From contig NC_087093.1 of assembly GCF_963855985.1 (NCBI RefSeq), positions 7,509,501 to 7,573,500 on the forward strand: a DNA stretch of 64,000 bases, in the 5' to 3' direction. Positions within the stretch are counted from its first letter, which is position 1. Each line of letters starts with the position of its first letter. Under the pieces are notes generated by a model. The model worked only from the letters and a program-made list of their open reading frames with translations. It had not been told where the DNA came from and made no database searches. This document shows positions 44,924 through 55,400 of the stretch, in pieces. A program made the translations under genes and the position numbers. This stretch comes from Ostrinia nubilalis. Taxonomy: Eukaryota; Arthropoda; Insecta; Lepidoptera; Crambidae.

Positions 44924-47900
44924 TTATTTACCTTGAACACTACTTGGACTTCCACACATAATACTACAAGAATTATGCCTGGTTTTACGAGGACCATCTA
45001 AATCGATGTCTGTTCCTGCAGCAACAGAAGTCAAAGCAACTGTCTTATCGAAATCAATTGTAGTGTATCCAATAGTAGCCGATGGTACAGGCCCGACAAC
45101 ACTCGCCGTGCCAGTTTTTTCTACACTAGTTTGTGAAATTAGACGACCACGTGGATTTGATGAGCAAGATGCAGTACTTTCATTTCGTGAACTATTGTAA
45201 GACTGATTTTCTGGAGAAATTATATCTCTAGTATTTTTTACAATTTCCTTGCTAGAATCAATGTCCAGTATGGCATAATTAACTTCTAGTTCTTCCACAG
45301 GTGACATAGAAGTGAAGGTATCTGATTCTGAATATTTTTGGTTATGTTCTGACATAGAATTGAAGTTTAAAATTTGTTTTACATTCTTTACACTTTCTCC
45401 CATTTCTCCTAGTGTAATATTAGCATATGAGTTAACTATTTCTGGTTTATATCCAACAGTCAGATTGCAGTATTCAACTTGTTTCGGAGTAAGTGGTGTG
45501 GTAGGTGCTGCATCATTTTTATTCACTTCTGATGCATTTTGCTCAGTGGGGACAAGATTTACATATAATCTAGCTGCTTCTTGTTGTTCTATACTGAGCT
45601 GAGCATAATGCTCACTGCTGTTGCTCAATGTTGGAGACAAAGGATTAGGATTAGCTTCTCTATTTGGTATACTTTCATTAATATATCGGCTTTCTAGAAA
45701 ACGGGTTTCATCTTCTATATCTCTCATTGTATTTAATACAGTTTCCTGTCGCAAAGTATTCCGTAAAATAGCCAAGTCTCTGTTAATATCATTACTATAA
45801 ACATGTCGTGGATCAGGTACTGTTTCTGCTTGGTTATTATTATGTTCTCTCTTGAAGTCTCTCAGTTGATAAACATTTGTTACTTGATTTCCATTTGCTT
45901 GAGCGCGTGGATATAATGGCATGACTTCTAATATGTCTGCACTAGATGGTGATCTTGGTGACTGAGTAACTGGCCTTGGCACAACTGGATGTGGTGTTAT
46001 ATTTGGCATGTTAGTATTAGGAACTGGTCTGACAGTGTCAGTTTGACCATTGTCTATTGAGGATCGATGGATAACACTAGCTTGTAAAGTTTGTCTGCCT
46101 TGAGGAGATGGAGTCAGACGTGCAACAGGATATGGAACTGAATCATGTATGGCATTTCTCAGCTGAATTTGTTGTTGCAATGTGTGAAAAAGAAGTGCGG
46201 CTCTTCTGCATCTAAATGCATATATGCCCTCTCCAGTCTCACATCTTCTTCCTGAAATTAAAATAAATCACATAAAATCTTTGTTTACATAATTTTCTTA
46301 ACTTTTTTCTAGGCACTTAAATGAAGATGATGACAGAAAACCAAGGTTCATGTTGTTAGGTTATAGAATTTTATCATGAGATGAAATGTTGCTGGCAGGT
46401 TTTAGTTTAAAAGTAAACAGCAATAGAATGAAGTTTGAAAATAATGACAGGTGTAGAAAAGCGAGACAATGTGACATTGTATTATTGAAGTTCGATAGAT
46501 TCAGTTGTAAATGTTTTAATATTTAATATGTAATAGATTTTGATAATATTTTAATAATAAAGTGTGTGTGAGTATTGAAGTGGCGTTATTATGATTGAAT
46601 AACCTCCCAGGAGTTGTGTGGAGAGGCACACTCCTCGAACAGGTTATGGGCCCAGCGTACGTATCCAGAGGGCTGTAAGAATTATCTCTTGAATAAGAAG
46701 AATGAAAGTGAAAGATCTATCCTGATTTTGTTTTTGAAAATTTTACAATATGTCGGAAGAAAATTTTAAATTATCAACGTTATCAAAAGGAGAAGACTAT
46801 ACAAACTGGAAGAAGAAATTGATATTGTTATTGACAGCGAAAGATATAGATTGTGTTTTGGAAAATAATGCTGAGAGCAAAAAGGATTTTAATAGAAAGG
46901 ATGCAAAAGCAAGATACATCATAATAAGCTCATTATGTGATAAATTTGTTGTATATGCATTGAATTGCAATACAACAAAAGAAATTTTACAAAAATTTGA
47001 CACATTATTTCTAGGACATGAAGATACACAGATCTGTCAACTTTTGGAACAATTTTACAAATTCAAATTTTCAAATTCGGATTTGATGATTGACATAGCA
47101 GAAATTGAAAATCAAGCAATAAAATTAAGAAATTTGGGTTACAGCATAGACGAAAAACAAATCATGATTAAAATTTTATCAAGCTTACCAGAAAAATTTG
47201 CCTTTTTTAGAACTGCGTGGGAGTCAACCCAAACTTCGGAAAAATCACTAATAAATCTACTATCAAGAATAAATCTAGAACTTACTATGCGAAAAGAAAA
47301 TCAAAATCTAAATTTGGAAAAACCTGAAATGACGCCGTCTACGTCAGGAATAGAAACAAATGACAACGCATTTGTAGTCAAGAGTTGTTTTCAATGTGGC
47401 AAGAAAGGACACATTGCTAAGTATTGTCGGCAGAATATGAATGCAAATCGTGGATGGAGAAATAATAACCTGCAATGCTTCAGATGTCTGAAGTTCGGAC
47501 ACAAACATACGGAGTGCAGTCAACAAACGAACTGTATGTACTGCAAGCATAATTCTCATTACACGAAATTCTGTCTACAGCAACAACAGCATGTGAGTAA
47601 TTTTATTCCTTTAAAAACAACTGTGGACTTCATCCTGGATTCAGGAACCAGTAGTCATATTGTTACGTCTGAAAACTATCTGAATGACAAAGAAGACATA
47701 AATTATAGAATTATGACTGCTGATGGAAACATACATCCAGTTAACACCATGGGAAATATTTATACAGACAATATTAATTTTAAGAATGTTTTATGTGTAC
47801 CCCAACTTAAAAAGAATTTATTATCTGTGTCTAAATTAGCTGATGATAATTATACTGTTAAATTTTACAGAAATAAATGCCAAATCATGGATCAGAACTC

Positions 47901-50900
47901 TGAGTGTAAGCAGACAGGAGTTCGCAGAGAGGATGGCCTTTATTATATGAAACTGCCAATGGACATGTCAAAGTCAGTCGTGCATTCGAGGTCAGACAAA
48001 ACATTCCTTATTAAAGGCTTCTGGCATCGTGCCTTAGGTCATGTACATATAAACAAGACTAAAGACCTTGTTTTAGGTATAGATAGAAACTTAGTAGATG
48101 ATGTAGACATCTGCGAAGTCTGCATACAATCTAAGCTTTGTAGAAAACCTTTTAAAACTGTTAGATATAGAGCTACTAAACCTTTAGAAATTATTCACAG
48201 TGATATTTGTGGTCCTATTGGAAAGGAAACATGGGATGGCTACAAATATTTTATTACATTTTTAGATGATTATACACATTTTGTTAAAGTATTTCTTCTT
48301 AAAAACAAGAGCGAAGCTTTTTCGAAAATTTTAAACTTTATCAATTTGGCGGAAAATCATTTTAACACAACAGTTAAAACATTCAGATGTGATAATGGTG
48401 GAGAATACACCAGTAACCAATTTAAAACTTATTGTATTTCCAAAGGTATTAATATTGATTATACAATTCCGTATACTCCTCAACTGAATGGTAAAGCTGA
48501 ACGGTTAAATAGGTCCTTAATGGAACGAACAAGAGCTTTACTCTTTGATATGCAGCTACCACATGAACTATGGGGTGAAGCGGTTTTAACTTCTGCTTAT
48601 TTATTAAACAGATGTTCAAACACAGTAAACATTAAAACACCGGCGGAGATGTGGTTTAATAGAATACCAAATTTAAAACACTTAAATATTTTCGGATCAT
48701 TAACATATTTTAAAAATAATTTTCAGTTAAATAAACTTGACTCAAGAAGCAGTAAAGGGCTTTTAGTAGGTTATACTAATAACGGATATAAAATATGGGA
48801 TCCTTTACATTTTAAAATCTATTATTCAAGAGATGTAACGTTTAATAATAGTAAGAGTGATGTTAGTGAGTTTTTAAAAACGTGTTATAGGGAAGTGAGA
48901 CTAAGTGATTTAAATAATTTATTTAAAGAAATTAGTGTTGATATTAGTGATGAAGTTATTAATGGTGATATTAATAGTGATATTAATGGTGATATTAATA
49001 GTGATATTAATGGTGATATTGATGGTGATATTTGTGATGAAGTTATAAGCGGTGGTGTTGGTAATGAGGAAGTTAATGAAGATATTAGAAATGGTGTTGA
49101 AGATAATGGTGTTTGTGAAGAAAGAGTTACTGATGTTTTTGAAGATAGAGTTGAAGATGTTGAAGTTGATGGTGGAAATACTGAGAATATTGAAGATTGT
49201 ATTGAAGAAAATATAAATTTGAGAGGGGAGGTTAGAGAAGATTCAGCTGTTGAAGACAGTGATGGTTTAAGGATTTTACCAAATAGAGAGAGGAGATTAC
49301 CTTCTAGGCTAATGGATTATGATTTAGAGAGTTCGTTTTTAACTTTTACGGAAGTTTTGAGTAGTGTTGATAAAGATTTATGGAAGAAAGCAATTGATGA
49401 AGAAAAAGAATCTTTAGAGAAGAATAAAACATGGGAAATTGTAGAAAGGCAGGAAGCAGGAAATAGAAAAATAATATCAAGTAAATGGATTTTTACAATA
49501 AAGCCTGGTGGAAGATATAAGGCTAGATTAGTGGCAAGAGGTTTTTTACAAAAGTATAATGTTAATTATAAAGAAACATATAGTCCAGTGGTAAACACAA
49601 CAAGTGTTAGATTGTTGTTGGCTATTGCAGCTCAACAAGGGTTTAAAATAAAGCAGTTCGACGTGAAAACAGCATTTTTATATGGGGAATTAAATGAAGA
49701 TATTTTTATGGAGATACCCTTAGGATACAACATAAAGGACAAAGAAAATAAGGTGTGTAAATTAAAGAAAAGCTTGTACGGGTTGAAGCAAGCGCCACTT
49801 ATGTGGAATAAGAGGTTGACGGAATTTTTGAAGAAATTGGGATTGATACAAATGAAATTAGATCCATGTGTGTTTCATAATAAAAATAAAAATATATACT
49901 TAGCAATTTACGTAGATGATGGTATTTTGATTGGTAAGGATGAGACATGTTTAAATAAAATAATAAATCAATTAGAAACGGAATTTGAAATGCGGAAATT
50001 TGATAAAACTGAAAAGTTTATAGGTTTTGATGTGTTAATTGAAGAAAATTTTATAAAAATTTTTCAGGAAAGTTATATAAATCAACTTTTAGATAAATTT
50101 AAATACAAAAGCTTAAAAGATAGTAGTCATCCAGATATTTTGGTAGATACACATCAAGAGGGGAAAGGTGGTGATGATGATGTGCATCGTTATAGGCAAT
50201 TAATCGGCTCGTTGTTGTATTTAGTGAACAAAACAAGATTAGATCTGTCGTTTCATGTTGGTTATTGTAGTAGACATCAGGAACATCCTAATTTGAATGA
50301 TTTTGCAAATATTAAAAACATTTTTAGATATATTAAAAATACAGTTAGCAGTGGTATAAAATATGTTCGTGGTAGCGATCTAAGTTTAAAAGCATATTGT
50401 GATGCAGACTTTGCAGGTGATCCTGATACTAGGAAGAGCACGACTGGTTTTGTAGTGTTTTATGGTGGTGGTCCAATTCACTGGTGTTCTCGCAAACAGT
50501 CAGTAACTGCTTTGTCTAGTACTGAGGCTGAATATATATCTGCAGCAGAGTGTATAAAAGATCTGCTTTACATTCAGAGTTTGATTCATGAGTTGACAGG
50601 GGAGTTACCAAAAACACAATTGTTTGTTGATAATCAATCAGCAATAGTTTTGATTAAAAACGGAATCTTAAATAGGAGGAGCAAGCACATTGATGTGAAA
50701 TACCATTTTATTAAGGAGAAATTAGATAAAAATTTATTAGAAATTTATTACTGTCCTACTAAAGACAATTTGGCTGATATTTTAACTAAACCACTGGATA
50801 GAACAAAGTTTTTGAGACTTAGACAATGTATAGTGAGTGATACATAGTGGACATTTGTGATGTGACGAATTATGTAGGTTTATTAGAATATAAGGTTTTT

Positions 50901-51631
50901 GGGAGTTAACTTGAAATTTTAATTTTAAGTTAGTTATGTAAGGTGTTTAGGATAATTAATTCAAAAGTATATTTGTTGGATGGTTGTATTGGGTAAGTTA
51001 GTTAAGTTGGGTTTTAAGGAGTAGATAGGTAGTTGTTATGATTATATAAAGATAAAATTCAGAGGGGATGTTAGGTTATAGAATTTTATCATGAGATGAA
51101 ATGTTGCTGGCAGGTTTTAGTTTAAAAGTAAACAGCAATAGAATGAAGTTTGAAAATAATGACAGGTGTAGAAAAGCGAGACAATGTGACATTGTATTAT
51201 TGAAGTTCGATAGATTCAGTTGTAAATGTTTTAATATTTAATATGTAATAGATTTTGATAATATTTTAATAATAAAGTGTGTGTGAGTATTGAAGTGGCG
51301 TTATTATGATTGAATAACCTCCCAGGAGTTGTGTGGAGAGGCACACTCCTCGAACACATGTATCTCAGACAAAAATGTAAGATGATTTCAATAGAATCAT
51401 TATCAATTTACCTGATTCAAAACTAAATAGTTCTCCTTCAAATCCATATCTTCTGAGGGAATGTAGAGGCCATACAGTTGAATCTCGACCCTCACGGTAC
51501 AATATTATATCTGATTCAGTTATCTCAAGCTGACCCGAGCAGAGCTCTGCTCCATTTTCATCTATATTCACTACTCGAAATACGTTGGGATGCAGATCTG
51601 AGGACTCCTTTTTACTGTGTAAGCACCCCAT
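44924..51631 (-). CDS. FRS2/FRS3-like FGF receptor substrate (PTB-domain adaptor)
   Basis: Membrane-anchored adaptor expected to bind activated FGF/RTK receptors and recruit Grb2 and SHP2. Exons: 51631-51412 and 46251-44932 (minus), joined in phase: GELFSFESG continues as RRCETGEGIYAFRCRRA, the hallmark of the FRS2 PTB (IRS-type) domain, residues about 15-115. The start MGCLHSKKE offers Gly2 for myristoylation and Cys3 for palmitoylation. The long second exon has Grb2-type YxN sites (YVNL, YCNL, YANI) and SHP2-type sites (VNYAIL, IGYTTI, HYAQL). The 3' end is unresolved: either read-through to the TAA at 44924 (ending SVQGK, 515 aa) or splicing at the donor 44931-44930 into an unseen exon. 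Intron 1 contains a complete copia element in opposite orientation. Confidence 0.85.
46354..46641 (+). repeat. 5' LTR of copia element
   Basis: 288 bp with a TTTAATAATAAAGTGTG stretch containing AATAAA as the likely poly(A) signal. Confidence 0.93.
46642..46655 (+). other. copia primer binding site
   Basis: GGTTATGGGCCCAG, complementary to an internal part of initiator tRNA-Met, as in Drosophila copia. Confidence 0.85.
46750..50847 (+). CDS. copia gag-pol polyprotein, 1,365 aa, intact
   Basis: One continuous frame. In order: gag (1-200); three zinc knuckles at about 213-275 (CFQCGKKGHIAKYC and two variants); aspartic protease with DSGTSSH near 297; integrase HHCC zinc finger about 426-458 and the D-D-E core (D about 486, CDNGGEY about 547, E about 584); a spacer with a tandem INGDINSD repeat (about 737-760); reverse transcriptase with FDVKTAFLYG, SLYGLKQAP and catalytic YVDDG (about 1054); RNase H with YCDADFAGD, STEAEY and VDNQSA. 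All catalytic residues that I can recognise are present. It is antisense to the host FRS2-like gene. Confidence 0.97.
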   Translation: MSEENFKLSTLSKGEDYTNWKKKLILLLTAKDIDCVLENNAESKKDFNRKDAKARYIIISSLCDKFVVYALNCNTTKEILQKFDTLFLGHEDTQICQLLEQFYKFKFSNSDLMIDIAEIENQAIKLRNLGYSIDEKQIMIKILSSLPEKFAFFRTAWESTQTSEKSLINLLSRINLELTMRKENQNLNLEKPEMTPSTSGIETNDNAFVVKSCFQCGKKGHIAKYCRQNMNANRGWRNNNLQCFRCLKFGHKHTECSQQTNCMYCKHNSHYTKFCLQQQQHVSNFIPLKTTVDFILDSGTSSHIVTSENYLNDKEDINYRIMTADGNIHPVNTMGNIYTDNINFKNVLCVPQLKKNLLSVSKLADDNYTVKFYRNKCQIMDQNSECKQTGVRREDGLYYMKLPMDMSKSVVHSRSDKTFLIKGFWHRALGHVHINKTKDLVLGIDRNLVDDVDICEVCIQSKLCRKPFKTVRYRATKPLEIIHSDICGPIGKETWDGYKYFITFLDDYTHFVKVFLLKNKSEAFSKILNFINLAENHFNTTVKTFRCDNGGEYTSNQFKTYCISKGINIDYTIPYTPQLNGKAERLNRSLMERTRALLFDMQLPHELWGEAVLTSAYLLNRCSNTVNIKTPAEMWFNRIPNLKHLNIFGSLTYFKNNFQLNKLDSRSSKGLLVGYTNNGYKIWDPLHFKIYYSRDVTFNNSKSDVSEFLKTCYREVRLSDLNNLFKEISVDISDEVINGDINSDINGDINSDINGDIDGDICDEVISGGVGNEEVNEDIRNGVEDNGVCEERVTDVFEDRVEDVEVDGGNTENIEDCIEENINLRGEVREDSAVEDSDGLRILPNRERRLPSRLMDYDLESSFLTFTEVLSSVDKDLWKKAIDEEKESLEKNKTWEIVERQEAGNRKIISSKWIFTIKPGGRYKARLVARGFLQKYNVNYKETYSPVVNTTSVRLLLAIAAQQGFKIKQFDVKTAFLYGELNEDIFMEIPLGYNIKDKENKVCKLKKSLYGLKQAPLMWNKRLTEFLKKLGLIQMKLDPCVFHNKNKNIYLAIYVDDGILIGKDETCLNKIINQLETEFEMRKFDKTEKFIGFDVLIEENFIKIFQESYINQLLDKFKYKSLKDSSHPDILVDTHQEGKGGDDDVHRYRQLIGSLLYLVNKTRLDLSFHVGYCSRHQEHPNLNDFANIKNIFRYIKNTVSSGIKYVRGSDLSLKAYCDADFAGDPDTRKSTTGFVVFYGGGPIHWCSRKQSVTALSSTEAEYISAAECIKDLLYIQSLIHELTGELPKTQLFVDNQSAIVLIKNGILNRRSKHIDVKYHFIKEKLDKNLLEIYYCPTKDNLADILTKPLDRTKFLRLRQCIVSDT
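51069..51356 (+). repeat. 3' LTR of copia element
   Basis: 288 bp matching the 5' LTR by eye; preceded by AGAGGGGA and followed by the CATGT target duplicate. Confidence 0.93.
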
Positions 51632-52403
51632 TCCGTACAACCCCGATGGCTTTGTTACTAATATTTACATTAATAAAATTTGCAAGAAATGTTTACTATC
51701 GAAAAATCAGTAATGCATATTGCATTTAACTTATTAAATATGCATGAACAATCAAAATTTATTTTGCTATAAGCATATTTTTTATCACAAGCTCCACCAC
51801 ACACAACAATATTTTCATTCTTGTGTCAATGTCATGAACGTCATTATAAACGTCACTTAAAAAAGACCACACGCATTATCTAGGTGCTGTGTCGTGTCGT
51901 ATAATCATACATAAATCGTAAAGCAAACTTGGCCGCATTAAGTTATTGCGGCCATGTTTCTCTCAATCTTTCCATTTTTGCCATTATGCCTATCTGCCCC
52001 TATAGACAAGTTTCACTTTTTGATGGAATCAAAAATTGAATCCGTCATAAATAACTCCATACAAAAAAGGCCTTTCGACCATTTTTCGACTGGTTCGTGA
52101 TTATAATGTGCACTTTGTCTAGACCCACTGATTGCTATTGCGGCCATGTTCCTTTCCCAAATCATGCATGTCTTGTACTAAGCGCGTTTATTTTATAGGT
52201 ATGCCCGGTCCATAGTTTTTATACATTGTAGTATACATGCATTATCTGTGACTGTCAATTAGTGTCAATTTTTTTGACATTGACTGACATTTGACAGTTT
52301 TTCGTGACTACCAAAAGACCAAGAAACTTTGATAAATTTACTGATACTGTTAAAATAAAAAATATTGTATGAAATATAAAATTATATCTAAATACCTTAT
52401 ACA
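51632..52403. promoter_or_regulatory. Head-to-head promoter region of FRS2-like gene and RAB3GAP2
   Basis: Only 772 bp separate the two start codons. Most of 51890-52215 is repeat family A with an inserted GGGTCTAG-type element. The remaining unique DNA is about 250 bp on the FRS2 side and 190 bp on the RAB3GAP2 side (rich in TGACATT/GTCAAT repeats). Confidence 0.45.
51905..52215. repeat. Dispersed repeat family A, copy 3, with nested insert
   Basis: ATAAATCGTAAAGCAAAC, GCGGCCATGTTTCTCTC on the left and GCGGCCATGTTCCTTTCCC ... GCGTTTATTTTATAGG ... CCCGGTCCATAG on the right are family A. The middle ends CACTTTGTCTAGACCCAC, related to the GTGGGTCTAGTC ends of the 4.6-kb palindrome. Confidence 0.5.
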
Positions 52404-55400
52404 ATGTCTTGTGAAGTTGAGCAAATAGCAGATTGCGGAGATATATCAAATTTAGGACGGGCTCTATTCGTTACGGAACGTGAAGGTAGTATTATTAATT
52501 TCTTTGTCCTTTCTTAAAATATGTGGTTTTCAGTCATTGAACACTAGACTAAATTAAACATTAATATCACTATAGAACTTTCACGAGCAATTGTGATTTC
52601 TTTCCTAAAATTCTTAATTAAAGCTGATCATTACCTACATTAATTTTATAAGCATGAATATTAGGTACTCAAGAGGTACAATATTGCTTCACGATTCTCG
52701 ATTTATAGTGGGAATTTAGGACTATTCTCATCTGTCGGGAACTTGATCTAAATATTATTTTGTAAAAAGTTTTGGATAAGAATCAGAACCATCTTTTATT
52801 TGCTTTAGGGCTGATTTTTCAATCGTTGGATAACTTTTAACTGAGGAATAAGTTTGGCACATTGACAGTTTCAGTATGGGAAATATGTCAAAATGACAAG
52901 TTTATTCTTCAGATAAAAGTTAACTGACGGTTGAAAAATCGGCCCTTAAATGTGGATTATACTTTTGCAAGATGTTAAATATATTACAGATCCAAATTGG
53001 CTGACTCAGTGTTCTCTCTCGTTGTCATCGTGTGGTAGTCTACTGGCTGTGGGGCACAAGACCCGCCTGTGCTTGCTCACCTCCCAGTGGATCAGTTCTA
53101 CAGACAGCAACACATACTTGGTCTCATGGAGTGGAACATTACCATCTGATATTACAACATTACTAGCATTACCAATATGCCCATCACAACAGTCATCACA
53201 GGTTCATATTTATATATTCTAGTAATAATAGCCAAGTATTTCCTTCATAAACATTCTTGAAGAATTGTATACTTTAATTATAACTAGATAAATTGATTTA
53301 TTTACATTTAGTGTCAATACTATGAAGGAAGAAGTTACATTGTAGATAATATTGTTAAATTATTTGTTAAGATAAATGACATATTTTTGTAACATAATGT
53401 ACTAGTATTATGTTATCTGTAGTAAATTATAATATTGTATTGTTCACAGAATGGCCCAGACTGGTTTTGCATTATAGTTGGCTTCAAAAATGGCAGTGTG
53501 GGATTTTATACCAATACTGGACATCTATTACTCCTGGAAAAACTTGATGAGAAACCAGTAATGAAGATATCTTGTCATACTGGAACATATGGAACTTTAC
53601 CAGATGACATCCACATCTTATTTCCAACATGTGAATGTATTGTATCTGGAACCAGTTTATTTCAAACATTAAGAAATGCAAAGTCGCAACTAGCTCGAGG
53701 TAAATATGACAACAAAAACTGTATAGAAATTCAAAATGTTGCTATTGCCCACCTAGTAGATTAAATTGTAGAAGTGTGTAACTTCAATGTATTGTAAAAT
53801 GTTATGCTGCAACTTTACTTATTGTGTGTGTTAAATGGTTTTGCAAATAAATGATTTGTTGTATGCTACTATAAAGTTGATGATTATATAAAGGATAAAA
53901 ATGTTTGGAATGTTTAACTACCTAGCTCGCATTAATACTTATGACTATAATTTGTATATTTTAAAGACTGTAAAACCTTGAAAAGGAGGCTGACAATAGT
54001 GACTGAGTTTCTTGCGCTGCTTCTTCTCAGCACTGGCCCATTTATTGTCCTGAAGCAGTGGTAGGGTTAATATTGGGACGTGTAAAAGCGCTTTTTTAAA
54101 GCCTATTTGCAAAAATAAATGAATTTTATGAATTTTAATTTTTATGAATTTTATCTTAGATCTGAAAATTTCATCTGATTCTGTTCTTTGTGTATTGAAA
54201 ATCTCCTTGTTAAATCTTACTTTAACAGATATCTTTTTTAGTTCAAGCTGGTATTCAAGGTGCGTATGCTGTTGACAGCAGAAATATTAATATTAGAAAA
54301 TGGGTATTTACTGATCATGAGCCCATCAATGATGCTGAAGTAGTGGGTCTTGAATTAAAAAATGCATATGATCACTTATTAGCTGCCTCAACTTATGGTG
54401 GTTATGATACATGGTAAGTAAAATTTTTCTTAACTTCCTATGACTGATTAATTAAATCCAGTAGTGGGTTTACCAGCAGGCTGAAGCCTAGGGCGGCAAA
54501 TGTTAATGGGTGGTAGATAAAAAAAAATTATAGGTCTGATAAGTATATCTGTATGAATATCCGAAATTGGAGAGAAATTGCCACACCAACCGCTATCTTG
54601 GTTTGAATTACATAACAACAACAATAAAATGTATAACTTGAAATAAAAAACGTATATAATATTTTCCATGTGCTTTCATTGCACTATGAAAAATGTAAAC
54701 TATAATTATTTTTGTTAAGGTATCGCTCAGTGCCTCCCGTCAACTCCTTGATACTCGGAGTTGGTGCGAAACCATATGTCGGATTCCATTACGCACTTGA
54801 AGGCGGAACCACACCGCCGCTTCACGATGTCGCAAGGGCGGTGGCTAACAAAATCAAATCCGCATTACCGTAAGTATGTGTCGGCAGACACAATAGACTA
54901 TTTGATAACATTCAATAATTCGAAATCACAACTTTTATTAATATAACTGCCAAAGTTAACACGATTCAAAGCGGCGTGGCGTCGGGCGACGGCCGATCTT
55001 CCGGAAGGTCCGCGCCGCTCGAGCGATTGAGTTGACAAAATTCAAAATAGTGACGTCACTTGCATGTATTGCCATACAAAATCTATGGGAGAGTCTCGTT
55101 TTGTCAGTTTAAAAATGTATCAATCAATTGATTGGTGGTGTCAATGTCAACACGTCTATTTACAACTCGACATTGTCACGTTTGTATCGTGTGCAGTTTC
55201 GAGACAAACGCGTCAATCGTCTTTCGCTGCGCTCCCCGCTCACTCGCTTACTCAATCGTATTACCTATGTTTATCATGGTATGTTGCCCTAATTACATCG
55301 AATAATAAACCATCAGTATCTGGTGCTCTCATTTACCACCGCATATTCTGTCAATGCGTCAACACCTAGGACATATTGACTTAGATATCAGTTAATGTTT

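Larger units (their letters stand above)
46354..51356 (+). mobile_element. Complete Ty1/copia LTR retrotransposon
   Basis: 5,003 bp. LTRs of 288 bp (46354-46641, 51069-51356), seemingly identical, with TGTTAGG...CGAACA ends, and a 5-bp target duplication CATGT (46349-46353, 51357-51361). The primer site GGTTATGGGCCCAG after the left LTR is the internal initiator-tRNA-Met site known from Drosophila copia. The purine tract AGAGGGGA precedes the right LTR. A single uninterrupted polyprotein frame lies between. Intact frame and matching LTRs indicate a recent, possibly mobile copy. Confidence 0.96.

Noticed and set aside
44800..44997. Minus-strand frame overlapping the FRS2-like 3' end
   Set aside because: A different frame through the end of the long exon into AT-rich DNA, with no domain.
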